DNA of 64,000 bases from Scolanthus callimorphus (Eukaryota > Cnidaria > Anthozoa > Actiniaria > Edwardsiidae), in NCBI GenBank assembly GCA_033964015.1, contig CM066916.1, forward strand, positions 31,885,404-31,949,403, in the 5' to 3' direction. The notes under the pieces are model-generated. The model was not told the DNA's origin and did no database searches. It saw nothing but the letters and a program-made list of their open reading frames with translations. Position 1 is the first letter of the stretch, and every line of letters begins with the position of its first letter. Positions 11,941 to 23,512 of the stretch are shown here, piece by piece. The translations under genes and the position numbers were made by a program.

Positions 11941-12982
11941 CAACCATGCCTTTTTGTGGAGTTTTATATAACGGTGCGCCCCCTTCTTCGGTCGTGAGCC
12001 CTTCCCAAACTCCCGGATCCGCCACTGAAAAGATACAGAATCTTGATCATCAAGATAAAACTGGAGCGATTATTTTGTATGAAACTACTTTTTATGCTGA
12101 ACATAAAAAAAACCATTACTTTGTTTTAACTCGAATTTTAGAGTAGCTTGTAACCGCTGATATACAGCCATTACAGCTAGTATCTTCGAGCATCACACAT
12201 ATGCAACACATTTAAGAATCCAACTGGCCGAACATGACATGACATCATTTAGATGTATCTAAACTTCAGACTGTAGTTTTTTTTAATCGTCAAGGTTCTT
12301 TTATACCACGCCAGAGAAAATACAGCCAATCAGAATGCAGGAATGGCGTTGAATATTCAGTATAAGTAGTATATTCTGCGGTATAATTCCACTCAACCTT
12401 CCCATCGGGCACTGCATGTACGTAAAACGTTGCCTTTAATTTTCTGTAGCGTGGTATAAAATAGTTATACAATGATTTCTCGTGGCATACTGCAGAATAT
12501 CCCACTTGTCACTTGTATTTTCTTAGCATACACACCCGCCTGAAGGCTCGTGTTTATACCAGAAAATACAAGTGACGCGTGGCCGGATATTCTGTATGCC
12601 AACGTCGAAAGCATTGCAATGTATAACCAGTATATATGCGGGTGGTAGTGAATCCAGGATTTTACAAAGTGAGGGTCCGTTTCCTTCGTCACTCCTCCGA
12701 AGACTGATGGCCGAGCCCTGCATGTTATACTGCCCATATGCGTGGTCTTAGTAAAGTATCACTGCAATAAAATCCTCATTATTTTTGTGCTCTAGGGGAT
12801 TCCATCGAGCCCTTCGAACCCTCCCTGGATACTTATATAATTTATATAATATATTGTCGAGCCTTATAGTTAATACTGACCAGTCTTGTAATTTAGCTGC
12901 ATAGCTACGAAAAGAGTATTAAACTGATTATTACCATCATTATTATTATTATTACGCAAATGGTGGGTTTTCATACTATTAC
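11941..12982. other. Gene-free spacer between the two units
   Basis: No gene supported. It contains a weak fold-back with TATACCACGC / GCGTGGTATA ends (12301-12459) and an ATT microsatellite near 12935-12955. Confidence 0.5.
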
Positions 12983-13072
12983 ATTACTCCTTTTTCTCGG
13001 GACAAAAAAAGAAAGGAGTTCCTGAAAACAAAGACTAACGACCCGTACTGCAAGTTGATACTCAATTTGTCC

Positions 13073-13078
13073 TTTATT
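13073..13078 (-). terminator. Candidate poly(A) signal of copy B
   Basis: AATAAA on the minus strand about 480 nt after the stop codon of copy B, conserved with copy A. The 3' UTR before it holds a degenerate repeat of CGTACCCGTA/ACAACCCG type (about 13195-13350, plus-strand reading). Confidence 0.5.
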
Positions 13079-13554
13079 AGACATTTCAAGTTTGTTCATT
13101 TACACTCAGCAACACTATGTGCGAGATCCAAGGGTGAGTTAGTTCCCTATTGACGCGCTAGACGAATGAGTACATGCAGAGTACTTATGGTAAACAACTA
13201 CGTCTACACTAACAACCCGAACCCGTACCCGTATCACGTCTACCCTAACAACTCGTACCCGTACCCGTGCCCTTCACTGATAACCCGTATTGGTGCAACA
13301 ACCCGAACTCGCACTACGTCTATATCAACAACTCGTACTCGTACCCGCACGTAAAATCGCATCACGTTGATGCGGCACACTATTGCCGTTTAACAACTTT
13401 TATTTAGTTAGTTAAAGAATTCCGATATTCCTGGTCCGATTTGGTAACCAAGGGAGTCTTGCTTGCTTGGGGATATATGGGTTTTCTGTGGTGCAAAACA
13501 TTTGGAGGATTTGTGGGTTGACTGTGGTAGAGAGAGGAGAGGGGGCTGGGACGA

Positions 13555-16500
13555 CTAGCAGTAGTACACTTTCCCAGAGTATCTTCTGAGGCAAAAGCGA
13601 ACCCTGACGCGCCTGCGAGAACAGCGTAGGTTGCCATAGTACCAACCACACCTTCGCAATCCGCCAACCACTCGGCAAACGTATCGACAGCCACTGCAAT
13701 TCCACCTATTGAAACGCCTGTAACACCACCTGTAGACATAGCGGTACCTCCAGATGCAGTAATACTTGCGGCAGCAGTAGCGGTAGCCGTACCAGTAGCT
13801 GAAGCATAGCTTATACAAGTGGCAGAAGTATTTCTTCCAACGATATACGCAGGGTTTCAGGTAGCTGCAGTGTCTGTAGTAGCGTTTGCAGCGATACCTG
13901 TGCACTTTCCAAATGATACGTTTTTCTGTGAAACAGAAGAATTAGAATGATCAGTTCTAAGAAAATGTTGCCAAAAACTGCGTGTCGTTTTGCAGACGTT
14001 GTAAAAAGTCCCTTATATTAGGAAATCCATTGCCTCACTTGAAAAGGAATGAAAGCATCCCTCTTCATCATATCAGATAATTCACTTTACAACTTGCAGA
14101 TCATTCTCGCCCGCATTTTTTTCTGACCAAAGAGCCTGGTTAAGAGATTTCAAAACCACAGGCTACCCGCGCTGATTCGTAAAAAGGCGTGAAGACTTTC
14201 TAATATGCGCTATGACGTATTTTGAATTGCAAGGCGTTTGATTGGGTATCGTTGTGTACAACACCTGGATATTGAATTCCAGTTTGCAGTTTCGGTAGAC
14301 ACATTCACTAGAGAGAGAACTTACCCATTTTATCTTCCTTGGGTGTTTCTTCGTCTTGCTTTGCAACTTCACTCTCCTCAGGAGCATCTAGAATCACATG
14401 TCATAGATAAATTAGGGCGGATTCTATTATGATTCTATTACTTCAAAAAGGAAACTAGATGTTTAGATTTCTACATCTATACCCATGTTCCTTTGGGTGG
14501 TGTTTGGGTCTCTGCCAATCTGCCAATGAGAACGGACGCGAAAAACTGAACACCCTCACTCACGGTGGGCAAATGACTGTTGTCAAAATGAACCGTTCCT
14601 AGGTCCAGCGAGAATTTTCCCAGTTTTTGGAAGCAAAATAGTATATTTTATCAACGTACAAGTCAAATTCAGTTTACATTTGTCTAAAAGCAAGACCTTG
14701 TATGGAGATGAAAACTTGCTATGCTCAGTTACTATATTTATTTTAAAGTCTCGAAATCTAGGCGAAGCAACAACAAAAATCGTTCTGATTGGCTAATTTG
14801 CGAACAAGAAATAATCTGGAAGAATGGGAAATGGAAGAATGGGAAGCTTTCGCATTGACAAATATGTGAATCCTGAACACTACATGCTTGTGAGTTTGTG
14901 ACATGTGAAATTCAGCTTTTCCGATGAATGGGTTTCTGCAGAAATTCCCTGTGCCGATGATGGGGCGTTAGGAGGCTGGAGAACGACGTTATGGATACTG
15001 TGTTCTATATTTCTTCACTTCCTTCGTGTTTCTGCTAAATATCGTGCCTTTAGCCACTAAGGTTGCGTCCACACTGGTACCCGGGCATGGTGCCCGAGTA
15101 TGGGTACTAATGTAAACACACCAGTTTTTCGAGTGCCCAGGCCATGCCAAGATTCAGTTTGCATACTTTGGGTGATTTTTGTGTATGAAAATGTAAGCCT
15201 ATTCTGATATGCATTTTTCAATGAAAATTGGGAAAATTTGAGTAGCATCTGTTGTTCAAATGATCAATCATGATTGGCTAATTTGTAGGAAAATTTGTTT
15301 GGGTGGCCTTGGTAGAGGTAGCCGCAATGTAACTTCCTCATATCAAGAAAGTGCTTTTTTTATGGTACATCTGCACGGGCTGCCTGTGGTATCCAAATCT
15401 CGTCGGGGAACAAAAACAAAATGGCGACCAAGAGAAGGATGTTTCTCGAGTATCTGCAAGTTTTGGTAAATTGTCCTGTTTTTTTCGCTAAGATATGAGG
15501 AAAGGTACTTACAGACCTTCCAAATAAGGTAAGGGGAAATTTCCTCATAATTTAGTTTTGCAACGTCGGCGAGCAAATCGATAGTTTTTGGCAAAATTTT
15601 CTTGAAAAAGAATGAAGCCTCGCTCGGCCCGCCAGTCCCCAGGTCCTTCATCATTTCTGTGGAGTTTTACCTTGTGACTCGTCTGACTCTTCTTCCTCTT
15701 TAGGAGTTTCTTGATCTGGCTCTGTTAGGAAAACACAGATATCATTGATTAACAATCATCTGCTCGAACCAGAAAGAAATTCCCTGCTAGTGTTATTTTA
15801 AAATGATTTATTTTAAAATGATTTATGATTGACAGTATAACTCACCGCCCTCTTGGTCCTCCGACCCGTCTTCTACTTTTGCCTTTTCTGTTGAATCCGA
15901 GAAAAATACGAATCTCATACACTAGACTGTAGTGAGCCATGGAAGAGGGGTGCGAGGTTGTCGCGAGAAAAGAACGTGCCAGAAAGAAACATGCTCTTAT
16001 TTCATGAAAGGTTGCATTTTCCAATTGCGGGGGGCGGTCTAGGACGAAAGCACTCTGACGTGCTTAGCGCAGTGCAGATTAACATACAATAAATGTTTCT
16101 GTTAAACTTTGCAAGCAGCAGAGTCACAGCCAGGACAAAGGAGCGACAGCCAAAGAATCCATAACGAAAACCTCTAATAGGAAATTGGGAAAAGTAGAAA
16201 CACAAAATGATGAAACAGGAATAACTTCTCCATTGTGCAAACTTGTGCAAACTGTCTTTTTCAAGATTGCTAACGTGTCAAAATGTTCTTCGTCAAAGAA
16301 GATTAATTTTAAGTTTGAGCGAAAGATCCGTGTCAATCAGAAGAGAGTTCGAAGAGTCCAGAGAAATGAAAACTCGTGGTTACTGTCACAAAGAAGTGTC
16401 TAGGCATGGAAGGAGAAAAACTTACCATCGACCTCGGTTTTTTGCTCAGCTTCTTCATTCTGCTCAACTTCTTCGGGTTTACCGTCTGCCTGAACCTCTT

Positions 16501-16576
16501 CCTCAGGAAGAGGCTCAGCTCTGATGTACCCCACAAACAGTAAGAGGAGAACGGCTACTGTGAACTTCATCTTCAT
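13555..16576 (-). CDS. Secreted acidic-propeptide / basic 16-cysteine peptide precursor, copy B
   Basis: Paralogue of the gene at 4887-8117, in the same orientation in a tandem duplication. Five coding exons are inferred: 16576-16426, 15887-15846, 15721-15671, 14387-14325 and 13925-13555. All are phase 1 at both sides, giving 225 residues. The signal peptide and first propeptide block differ from copy A at only 4 of 50 residues. Exon 4 (DAPEESEVAK..ETPKEDKM) resembles exon 3 (QETPKEEEE) and looks like an exon duplication. The last exon begins Glu-Lys-Arg, then about 120 residues with (by hand count) 25 Arg, 8 Lys, 23 Tyr, 16 Cys and no Asp or Glu. Cysteine spacing is the same as in copy A: C-x6-C-x5-C-x8-C-x5-C-x9-CC-x4-C-x10-C-x8-C-x2-C-x3-C-x8-C-x8-C-x9-C-x10-C, which would allow eight disulfides. 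The acidic propeptide probably masks the basic product until cleavage, an arrangement known from several antimicrobial peptide precursors. Function unknown. Confidence 0.82.
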
Positions 16577-16625
16577 TTGTAAGGACTGCAAGACCCTCTC
16601 TGTTTAAAGGTATCCAGTGGGCCTG

Positions 16626-16633
16626 TATTTATA
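16626..16633 (-). promoter_or_regulatory. TATA box of precursor copy B
   Basis: TATAAATA on the minus strand, about 50 bp upstream of the ATG at 16576, inside a block conserved with copy A (TGGGTATAAATACAGGCCC). Confidence 0.75.
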
Positions 16634-17255
16634 CCCAAGTTGTTTTCAAACTGCTGAGCAAAACAGCCGAAAATAGAACCACGGTTGCAGCAATATTGTT
16701 AATTATCTTGAAAGATAGCCACAATAACCAGCTTACTTAGTGGTTTTAACCAGGAATAGTTTAGAGGTTGACCCTGCTTATCGTGTGATGTGAAAAATGT
16801 CGAACCACCAACTTCCTCTTTTTCCATATTCACTGAAGCTTAAAGAAAAGCAAGTTGGAATAACAGCCCGTAAGCACGCAATTGATTATACATTTGAAGG
16901 GAAAGGCGAGTATGCGGCACTTGATGCCAAACTATGTTAATGCAATAAATCACAGCAAAAATGGGAGGCTCAGGTGCTGGAAATAATGCAGTGCATACCT
17001 AAAAAAAACATTCTAGACACGCCCCTGCAGCAGTGTTTCACTAAGAAATCCAGATATGGACTCTACGTCAGTCAACGAGGAGAAAATCCATTTTAATTTT
17101 TTATGGCAGAACAGACACCCTCTACAACAAACCAAACTATGAATCTCGGGCTTATGTAGACTTAGTCTAGGCCGTTTTCACCTGAGAGCAGGAAACCGAG
17201 CTTTTCAATTCATATCACACTTGATATCCCTTCAAGCTCCAAGTGTCCAATTGAC

Positions 17256-18119
17256 AAGCTGATCTGCTTTGACGCAGCCAAGCGAACAATACTTTGGCGA
17301 TTATGTGATACTCTGGATATAGATTATGAAAGATTACTGCTGCTGCTCTTATCTTTTTCTTCATTTTGTGTCCCGGCCATATTAGTATGGCATTTTCCCA
17401 AGCTAGGCGGTTTGACGCTTTTGAGAAGTTTTCTATCTATCAAGGCCCGAAGTCAGGAGAAGGGGGCAGGGGTTTCGCACGGACTTAGAGGTCCGCTCTG
17501 TTGTCCGCTCTGTGGTAAGGTTTTTTAGACATGGACATATTTTATTGGTACCGTGAACTGGTACATTGGTATTTGCTCCAATAATTTTAGACATGAAAAG
17601 AGAAAAAAGAAAATGAATAAAAGTATAACGAACAAATATGCAACACCCCCCCCCAAAAAAAAAAAAAAAAAAAAAAACGTGCAGGCAAATCCTTCAAAAA
17701 ATTCTTGCAGAGATCGATCCAAGCAAGAAAAAAAAAAACCATACAAGTCTGGAAAATTGTTTTTGCACGACCTCTTGATCCTCGAAAAAAAAAGCAAAAA
17801 AAACAAAAAACAAAAAAAACACGGGGTTGCTCATTCTCGAACCCAGAGCTCCCGGCTCGTAACCTCACGGGGGAGGCTCTGGTGACAGTCACTGACGCAT
17901 GCGCGAGATTTAATACAAAGCCGCTGAGAGACAGACCTTTCAGCGCATGCTCCAACGCTCAAAATTAGCCAATCAGCGACGGCCCTCAAATGGATGTCCC
18001 CAGAGCCTCCCCTCGCGAGCAGACGAGCCGGGGAGCTCTGGGTACGAGAATGGGGGTTGCTGTGCTAGGGCGAACATGCGCGAGACTAGGCACCCCATCT
18101 TTGCATCTTTGTAACTAGG
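17256..18119. other. Gene-free low-complexity stretch
   Basis: Poly-A tracts (about 17650-17675 and 17785-17820) and the palindromic element at 17830-18060. Long apparent frames here are lysine or phenylalanine runs from the A tract and are not genes. Confidence 0.6.
17830..18060. repeat. GC-rich palindromic element, complete-looking copy
   Basis: Both ends are present: AACCCAGAGCTCCCGGCTCG on the left and CGAGCCGGGGAGCTCTGGGT on the right, about 230 bp apart and in inverted orientation. The interior holds TGACGCATGCGCGAGATTTA. This is the best copy in the window for defining the element. Confidence 0.75.
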
Positions 18120-18355
18120 GCTTGCCACAGGAAGCCCAAATCTTGCAAATCGCGAAATTCGACACGCGACAACAAGACGTCTGCGGAGGAGGGAGGCTAG
18201 TTGAATTGGTTTTGCTTCCATACTTCATAATTGCTCAATAAGCCACCTTCGTATGCTCTTCGCAGTTGAATAATGCCCGATGATGTTGAACTGTGTCAAT
18301 TAAATGGCGCGTTTGTGTACACAGAAAGGTGAAAGGGATTTTAAGACCACTTCAT

Positions 18356-21300
18356 CAGGAGGGTTTACCGGAGCCGTTCCTCAAAAAAAACCGTTCCCCA
18401 TAAAGAAAATCTGCTGGCTGGAAATTACGAATCTAGAGACCTTCCTGGCTGAGATTTTTAACATACTGGTTCCCGGCTAGGAAATTTAACCAAATGTTAC
18501 ACGTCCTGGCTGGATTTCTTAACCGCATGCTGGCTGCTCGCTGTTGGCTGTTGTTGCGTGATGTTGACTTCATTATTTAGCTGGCAAGTACTTCACTTCC
18601 GCTGGCCGATCTAGCGAAAGTAAATTATTAACGAAACACAATCAGGTGTCAATGACCAATGACTGCAGTTTTGGCTGTCACAATGACAGTTTGAATAAGG
18701 GTCTGAAAGGCGGTTGGGCCAAGTTCAGGATATGGCGGCCGCTCGCTCGTGGTCCCCTTTCCTTTTGTGCTTGCTACGCAGGCTAAGGATAGCGAGCTCA
18801 ATAGATATTTAGTGCCCCAGAGCTTAGACAGAGTACTGCCTTTGTTTCACCCTATGCATTTACAGCATTTACGTAAAGGTAAGATTGTATTTGCCTTTTT
18901 CAAGATCGTATGCACAAATTTCAGTCTTTGTGATGATAGTCACTGTGCAATTTCGCAGAGTCGAATTATTGAGGTATCAAGGTTGGGCTCCTGATCAAAG
19001 TTAGTGAAGCCGGGGTGCCGCAGAGTGGTGGGTAAACTTGGGTAAAGTTACGCGGTTTCTTATTGAGGTAGGGGCGCGCAGTGAGCCAGGACGTCTCTAA
19101 GGTAAGAACTTCTCTGACGCGACTAGGAAGTACATAATGCATATACTAGCATTCTCTCTTCAACGAAGGTCATTTGATGTTTAGTCGATTCTTACTTCAC
19201 GACATATCCCACTTGTCAAGCTTTTTGTTGTTTTAAGAAAATCTAAAGTCAATATTCAATTCACGGTTCGATATATGCCAGATACTTTTCATCTGCTCCT
19301 CGTTCATTATTCTGGTATGATGTTAATTGAGCAACTGCAAGTAGATCCTACAGAAATGTAGGATCAATAGTCTCTGGGATAACCCTGTGTTTGTGCTTGC
19401 TTGCGATGTTTCCGCGCAGTGACCCCTAGTTTTTTCAGCAATCACACCGCAGTGGAAAACAGATGGGTATTCATTGATCTAAGGAAGCAGTGCTAATTCC
19501 TTTGTGTGATGTAGCTTACACAACGGCATCTTTTGATAAGGGACATTTTTTCGGTAGATAATAAACTTGTCAATCAAATGGAGCACGCAGTATTTCGATG
19601 TATAAAAACTTCGTTCTTCTTTCTACGAACTTCTACGACGTGGATTACCTTTCTGGTCAACATTTAGCGTTGTTAGTGGCTAAGTGAATGAATATTAATA
19701 TTTTACGTTGGCAGAGGAGTATTGCCAGTCTGCCGAAAGTTTCTTTCCTTATAAGTAACAGAAGTCTCCGGGATGCTTGAGATGTTTCTAGCACACCGCA
19801 AGGGAAGTCAAGCAATTCGCTACTCAACCCTTAGATAACAAAGCACAAAATGATAATAAGCGGTTCATGCCACTCAAGTGCACGATTTTTATTTTATTTT
19901 AGGCTTTTGGGTAAAATATGTGCATTTTAGTGTTACAGCAAAAATGTTTACGAACCTTCAACATTGTTTTAGGTTTGCGAACTTTATGCGAGTAACACTA
20001 TACTTGCATTTCATGCCACTCAAGTGCACGATTTTTCTTATTTTAGGCGTTTTGGTAAAATATGGGCATTTTAGTGTTACAGCAAAAATGTTTACGAACC
20101 TTCAACATTGTTTTAGGTTTGCGAACTTTATGCGAGTAACACTATACTTGCATTTCTTGTCACTAGTGCACGATTTTTTTATTTTTGTTTTAGGCTTTTT
20201 GGGTAAAATATGTACATTTTAGTGTTACAGCAAAAATGTTTACGAACCTTCAACATTGTTTTAGGTTTGCGAACTTTATGCGAGTAACACTATACTTGCA
20301 TTTCATGCCACCCAAGAGTGCACGATATTTTTATTTTAGGCTTTTTGGGTAAAATATGTGTATTTTAGTGTTACAGCAAAAATGTTTACGAACCTTCAAC
20401 ATTGTTTAGGTTTGCGAACTTTATGCGAGTAACACTATACTTGCGTTTCATGCCACTCAAGTGCACGATTTTCTATTTTAGGCTTTTTGGGTAAAATATG
20501 TGCATTTTAGTGTTACAGCAAAAATGTTTACGAACCTTCAACATTGTTTTAGGTTTGCGAACTTTATGCGAGTAACACTATACTTGCATTTCTTGTCACT
20601 AGTGCACGATTTTTTTATTTTTGTTTTAGGCTTTTGGGGTAAAATATGTACATTTTAGTGTTACAGCAAAAATGTTTACGAACCTTCAACGTTGTTTTAG
20701 GTTTGCGAACTTTATGCGAGTAACACTATACTTGCTTTTCATGCCAGTCAAGTGCACGATTTTTTTAAATTTTGTTTTAGGCTTTTTGGGTAAAATCATG
20801 TGCATTTTAGTGTTACAGCAAAAATGTTTACGAACCTTCAACATTGTTTTAGGTTTGCGAACTTTATGCGAGTAACACTATACTTGCATTTCATGCCACT
20901 CAAGTGCACGATTTTTTTATTTTTGTTTTAGGCTTTTTCGGTAAAATATGTGCATTTTAGTGTTACAGCAAAAATGATTACGAACCTTCAACGTTGTTTT
21001 AGGTTTGCGAACTTTATGCGAGTAACACTATACTTGCATTTCATGCCAGTCAAGTGCACGATTTTTTTTATTTTTTTTTTACTTTTTGGGTAAAATATGT
21101 GCATTTTAGTGTTACAGCAAAAATGTTTACGAACCTTCAACGTTGTTTTAGGTTTGCGAACTTTATGCGAGTAACACTATACTTGCATTTCATGCCAGTC
21201 AAGTGCACGATTTTTTTTATTTTTTTTTTTACTTTTGGGTAAAATATGTGCATTTTAGTGTTACAGCAAAAATGTTTACGAACCTTCAACGTTGTTTTAG

Positions 21301-22649
21301 GTTTGCGAACTTTATGCGAGTAACACTATACTTGCATTTCATGCCAGTCAAGTGCACGATTTTTTTTATTTTTTTTTACTTTTTGGGTAAAATATGTGCA
21401 TTTTAGTGTTACAGCAAAAATGATTACGAACCTTCAACGTTGTTTTAGGTTTGCGAACTTTATGCGAGTAACACTATACTTGCATTTCATGCCACTCAAG
21501 TGCACGATTTTTTTTATTTTTGTTTTAGGCTTTTTCGGTAAAATATGTGCATTTTAGTGTTACAGCAAAATGATTACGAACCTTCAACGTTGTTTTAGGT
21601 TTGCGAACTTTATGCGAGTAACACTATACTTGCATTTCATGCCAGTCAAGTGCACGATTTTTTTTATTTTTTTTTTACTTTTTGGGTAAAATATGTGCAT
21701 TTTAGTGTTACAGCAAAAATGTTTACGAACCTTCAACGTTGTTTTAGGTTTGCGAACTTTATGCGAGTAACACTATACTTGCATTTCATGCCACTCAAGT
21801 GCACGATTTTTTTTTATTTTTTTTTTACTTTTTGGGTAAAATATGTGCATTTTAGTGTTACAGCAAAAATGTTTACGAACCTTCAACGTTGTTTTAGGTT
21901 TGCGAACTTTATGCGAGTAACACTATACTTGCACTTCACGCCACTCAAGTGCAAAACATTTTGATTTTGTAAAATGTGCATTTAATAAGTAGTCTAGTCA
22001 CGTGTCTATTTCACTTAAATTCGTAATAAATGAAGTGATATCGATAAACATAGCTTTGAAAAATCCTGGTTCGGCGTTGGTCAAGTTTGTGCGAACTACT
22101 CATTAAAACACGTCTTCCCTGCTAGCAGAGGCCTCTTGTGATTTCATGTCATTTTCTATTGATTAATGTGGTTAGTAGTTTGTTCTCACGAGTGGTATTG
22201 TATTCGTTCATTTAGCAAATTCTTCCAACAGGTGTATGGAAGTAGTAGTGTTTTCCCCCATCTTCATATATTATACCGAGCTCAATACAGGTTGCTTATT
22301 TGAGAATTGGAAATAGAGCATCGCATTGTAGTAGTTCTATAGTTTCGATTCGCAAATCCCAATGCAACATTTATTTTTGCTGGCTGCTGGCAAAAAAGTA
22401 CATTTAATCATTTTTGGTGCTGGCTGGCAAATAACAGTACATCAGGCACATGGTGGCTGGCAACGCTTGTTACTCTAGGTGAGTGCTGGCTAGGAATAAA
22501 GTATAGGGCACTCCCTGGCTGGCTTTGAGGAACGGATTATTTTTTCCCACGAAGATTAATAATTAGCTTATTAATGGTTGCAAGTACTCTTAAAGATGTT
22601 TTTGCTATGTTTTGATTAAATAAGAGAAAATGTTCGTTGAGCCCTCCTG
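18356..22649. mobile_element. 4.3-kb non-autonomous element carrying a satellite
   Basis: Starts CAGGAGGG and ends CCCTCCTG (8-bp inverted ends), with direct repeat CTTCAT at 18350-18355 and 22650-22655. Unit 1 of the duplication shows the uninterrupted site (near 11575-11585), so the insertion is directly visible. Subterminal CCGTTCCTCAAA blocks are inverted at both ends, and CTGGCTGG-type motifs cluster at both ends. The middle 2.1 kb is a 14-copy satellite. No transposase or replicase frame was found, so it must be mobilised in trans or is a dead remnant. Confidence 0.85.
19868..21957 (+). repeat. 14-copy satellite, unit about 148 bp
   Basis: Units contain GTGCACGATTTTT, GGTAAAATATGTGCATTTTAG, ACGAACCTTCAACATTG and GCGAACTTTATGCGAGTAAC. 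Spacing runs from about 141 to 151 bp and differs mainly in T-tract length. Later copies carry CAACGTTG and lose the GGC of TTTAGGC, so there is sub-family structure along the array. Repeated apparent proteins inside it are artefacts of periodicity. Confidence 0.97.
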
Positions 22650-22920
22650 CTTCATAAACACAGTATCTTGAATTATAATATATTATGTGCCGATCGCCAA
22701 ACACTACATGAACAACAAAACGAATAATGCTGTTCGCCAATTCCACCCGACAGTATTATAGAGACCAGTGGCTAAAAATTACCAGCCTGCTCCATCCAAG
22801 TCACCGAGGAACAAGCGAAGTTTGAATTGATTGGCATGATGACATCATAGTTAGAGAATGAACAATATCAGAGCCCCAAGAATGGTCTATCGACTGCGCT
22901 CACAGCTAGACAGCTCGCAT
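22650..22920 (+). repeat. Distal part of duplication unit 2
   Basis: Continues the homology with unit 1 (11580-11940) after the 4.3-kb element: CAGTATCTTGAAT, GTGCCGATCG, CAACAAAACGAAT and TGATGACATCATAGT in order. Confidence 0.8.
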
Positions 22921-23261
22921 AACGATTATTTTTGCGGTGCTCGCGGAGTATTATTCAGTGCTCGATTAGGTGCTCGCAAAAAGTGATCGAAAGTTTTTTT
23001 AGTGCTCGCTTCTCGTATTTGCTTCAAAATCAAAATGCTCGGTCTCCGCGCACAAAAAAGCGGATGCTCGGAAGGTCGCAAGTGCTCACCAAAGAACATT
23101 TTTGAGGGCCCTGGAATGTGGAGAGCAAAGAAAAGAGATGCCAACAAGACTTGCATGCCCCTTCATTCCTAACATACGCACTTAAGTGCGTAACACGCAC
23201 TATCATTTATCTGATCATGACAATCTCGTGAATAGCTATTACCATCACCGTTGTAAGAAAC

Positions 23262-23512
23262 GACCTCAAAATTCACTGTTGCGATTGGCGACTTTACGCA
23301 GGAAAATTTTAATATATCAATTTTCTTGAACAAAAAGTTAATGTTTTTAAAAACATTCTAGGCAAGGAAGTTGAAACCATTTTGGTTGATTTTGCAATCA
23401 ATATCGACCCACTGAAGCAGCCGAATCCAGCTTTTTGGTTTGATTGACAGCTAAAAATCGCCCATCGACAGCTAAATCGCCCATCGCAACATTGAATTTT
23501 GAGGTCGCGTAG
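23262..23512. repeat. Fold-back element with CGACCTCAAAATTCA ends
   Basis: CGACCTCAAAATTCACTGTT at the left is inverted against AACATTGAATTTTGAGGTCG at the right. A related copy is at 59685-60525. Confidence 0.7.

Larger units (their letters stand above)
12983..17255. repeat. Tandem duplication, gene-bearing part of unit 2
   Basis: Second copy of 4316-8900. Homology resumes further out: 11400-11940 (unit 1) matches 18120-18355 plus 22650-22920 (unit 2), split by the 4.3-kb element. The duplicated unit therefore reached well beyond the gene. Confidence 0.85.

Noticed and set aside
17525..17955. Lysine-rich and phenylalanine-rich open frames on both strands
   Set aside because: Produced by poly-A tracts and the palindromic element; no coding signal.
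19878..21964. Series of similar open frames (FWVKYVHFSVTAKMF..) that look like a repeat protein
   Set aside because: They are the 148-bp satellite read through where unit lengths allow. Frames break whenever the T tract changes, and there is no start or splice context.
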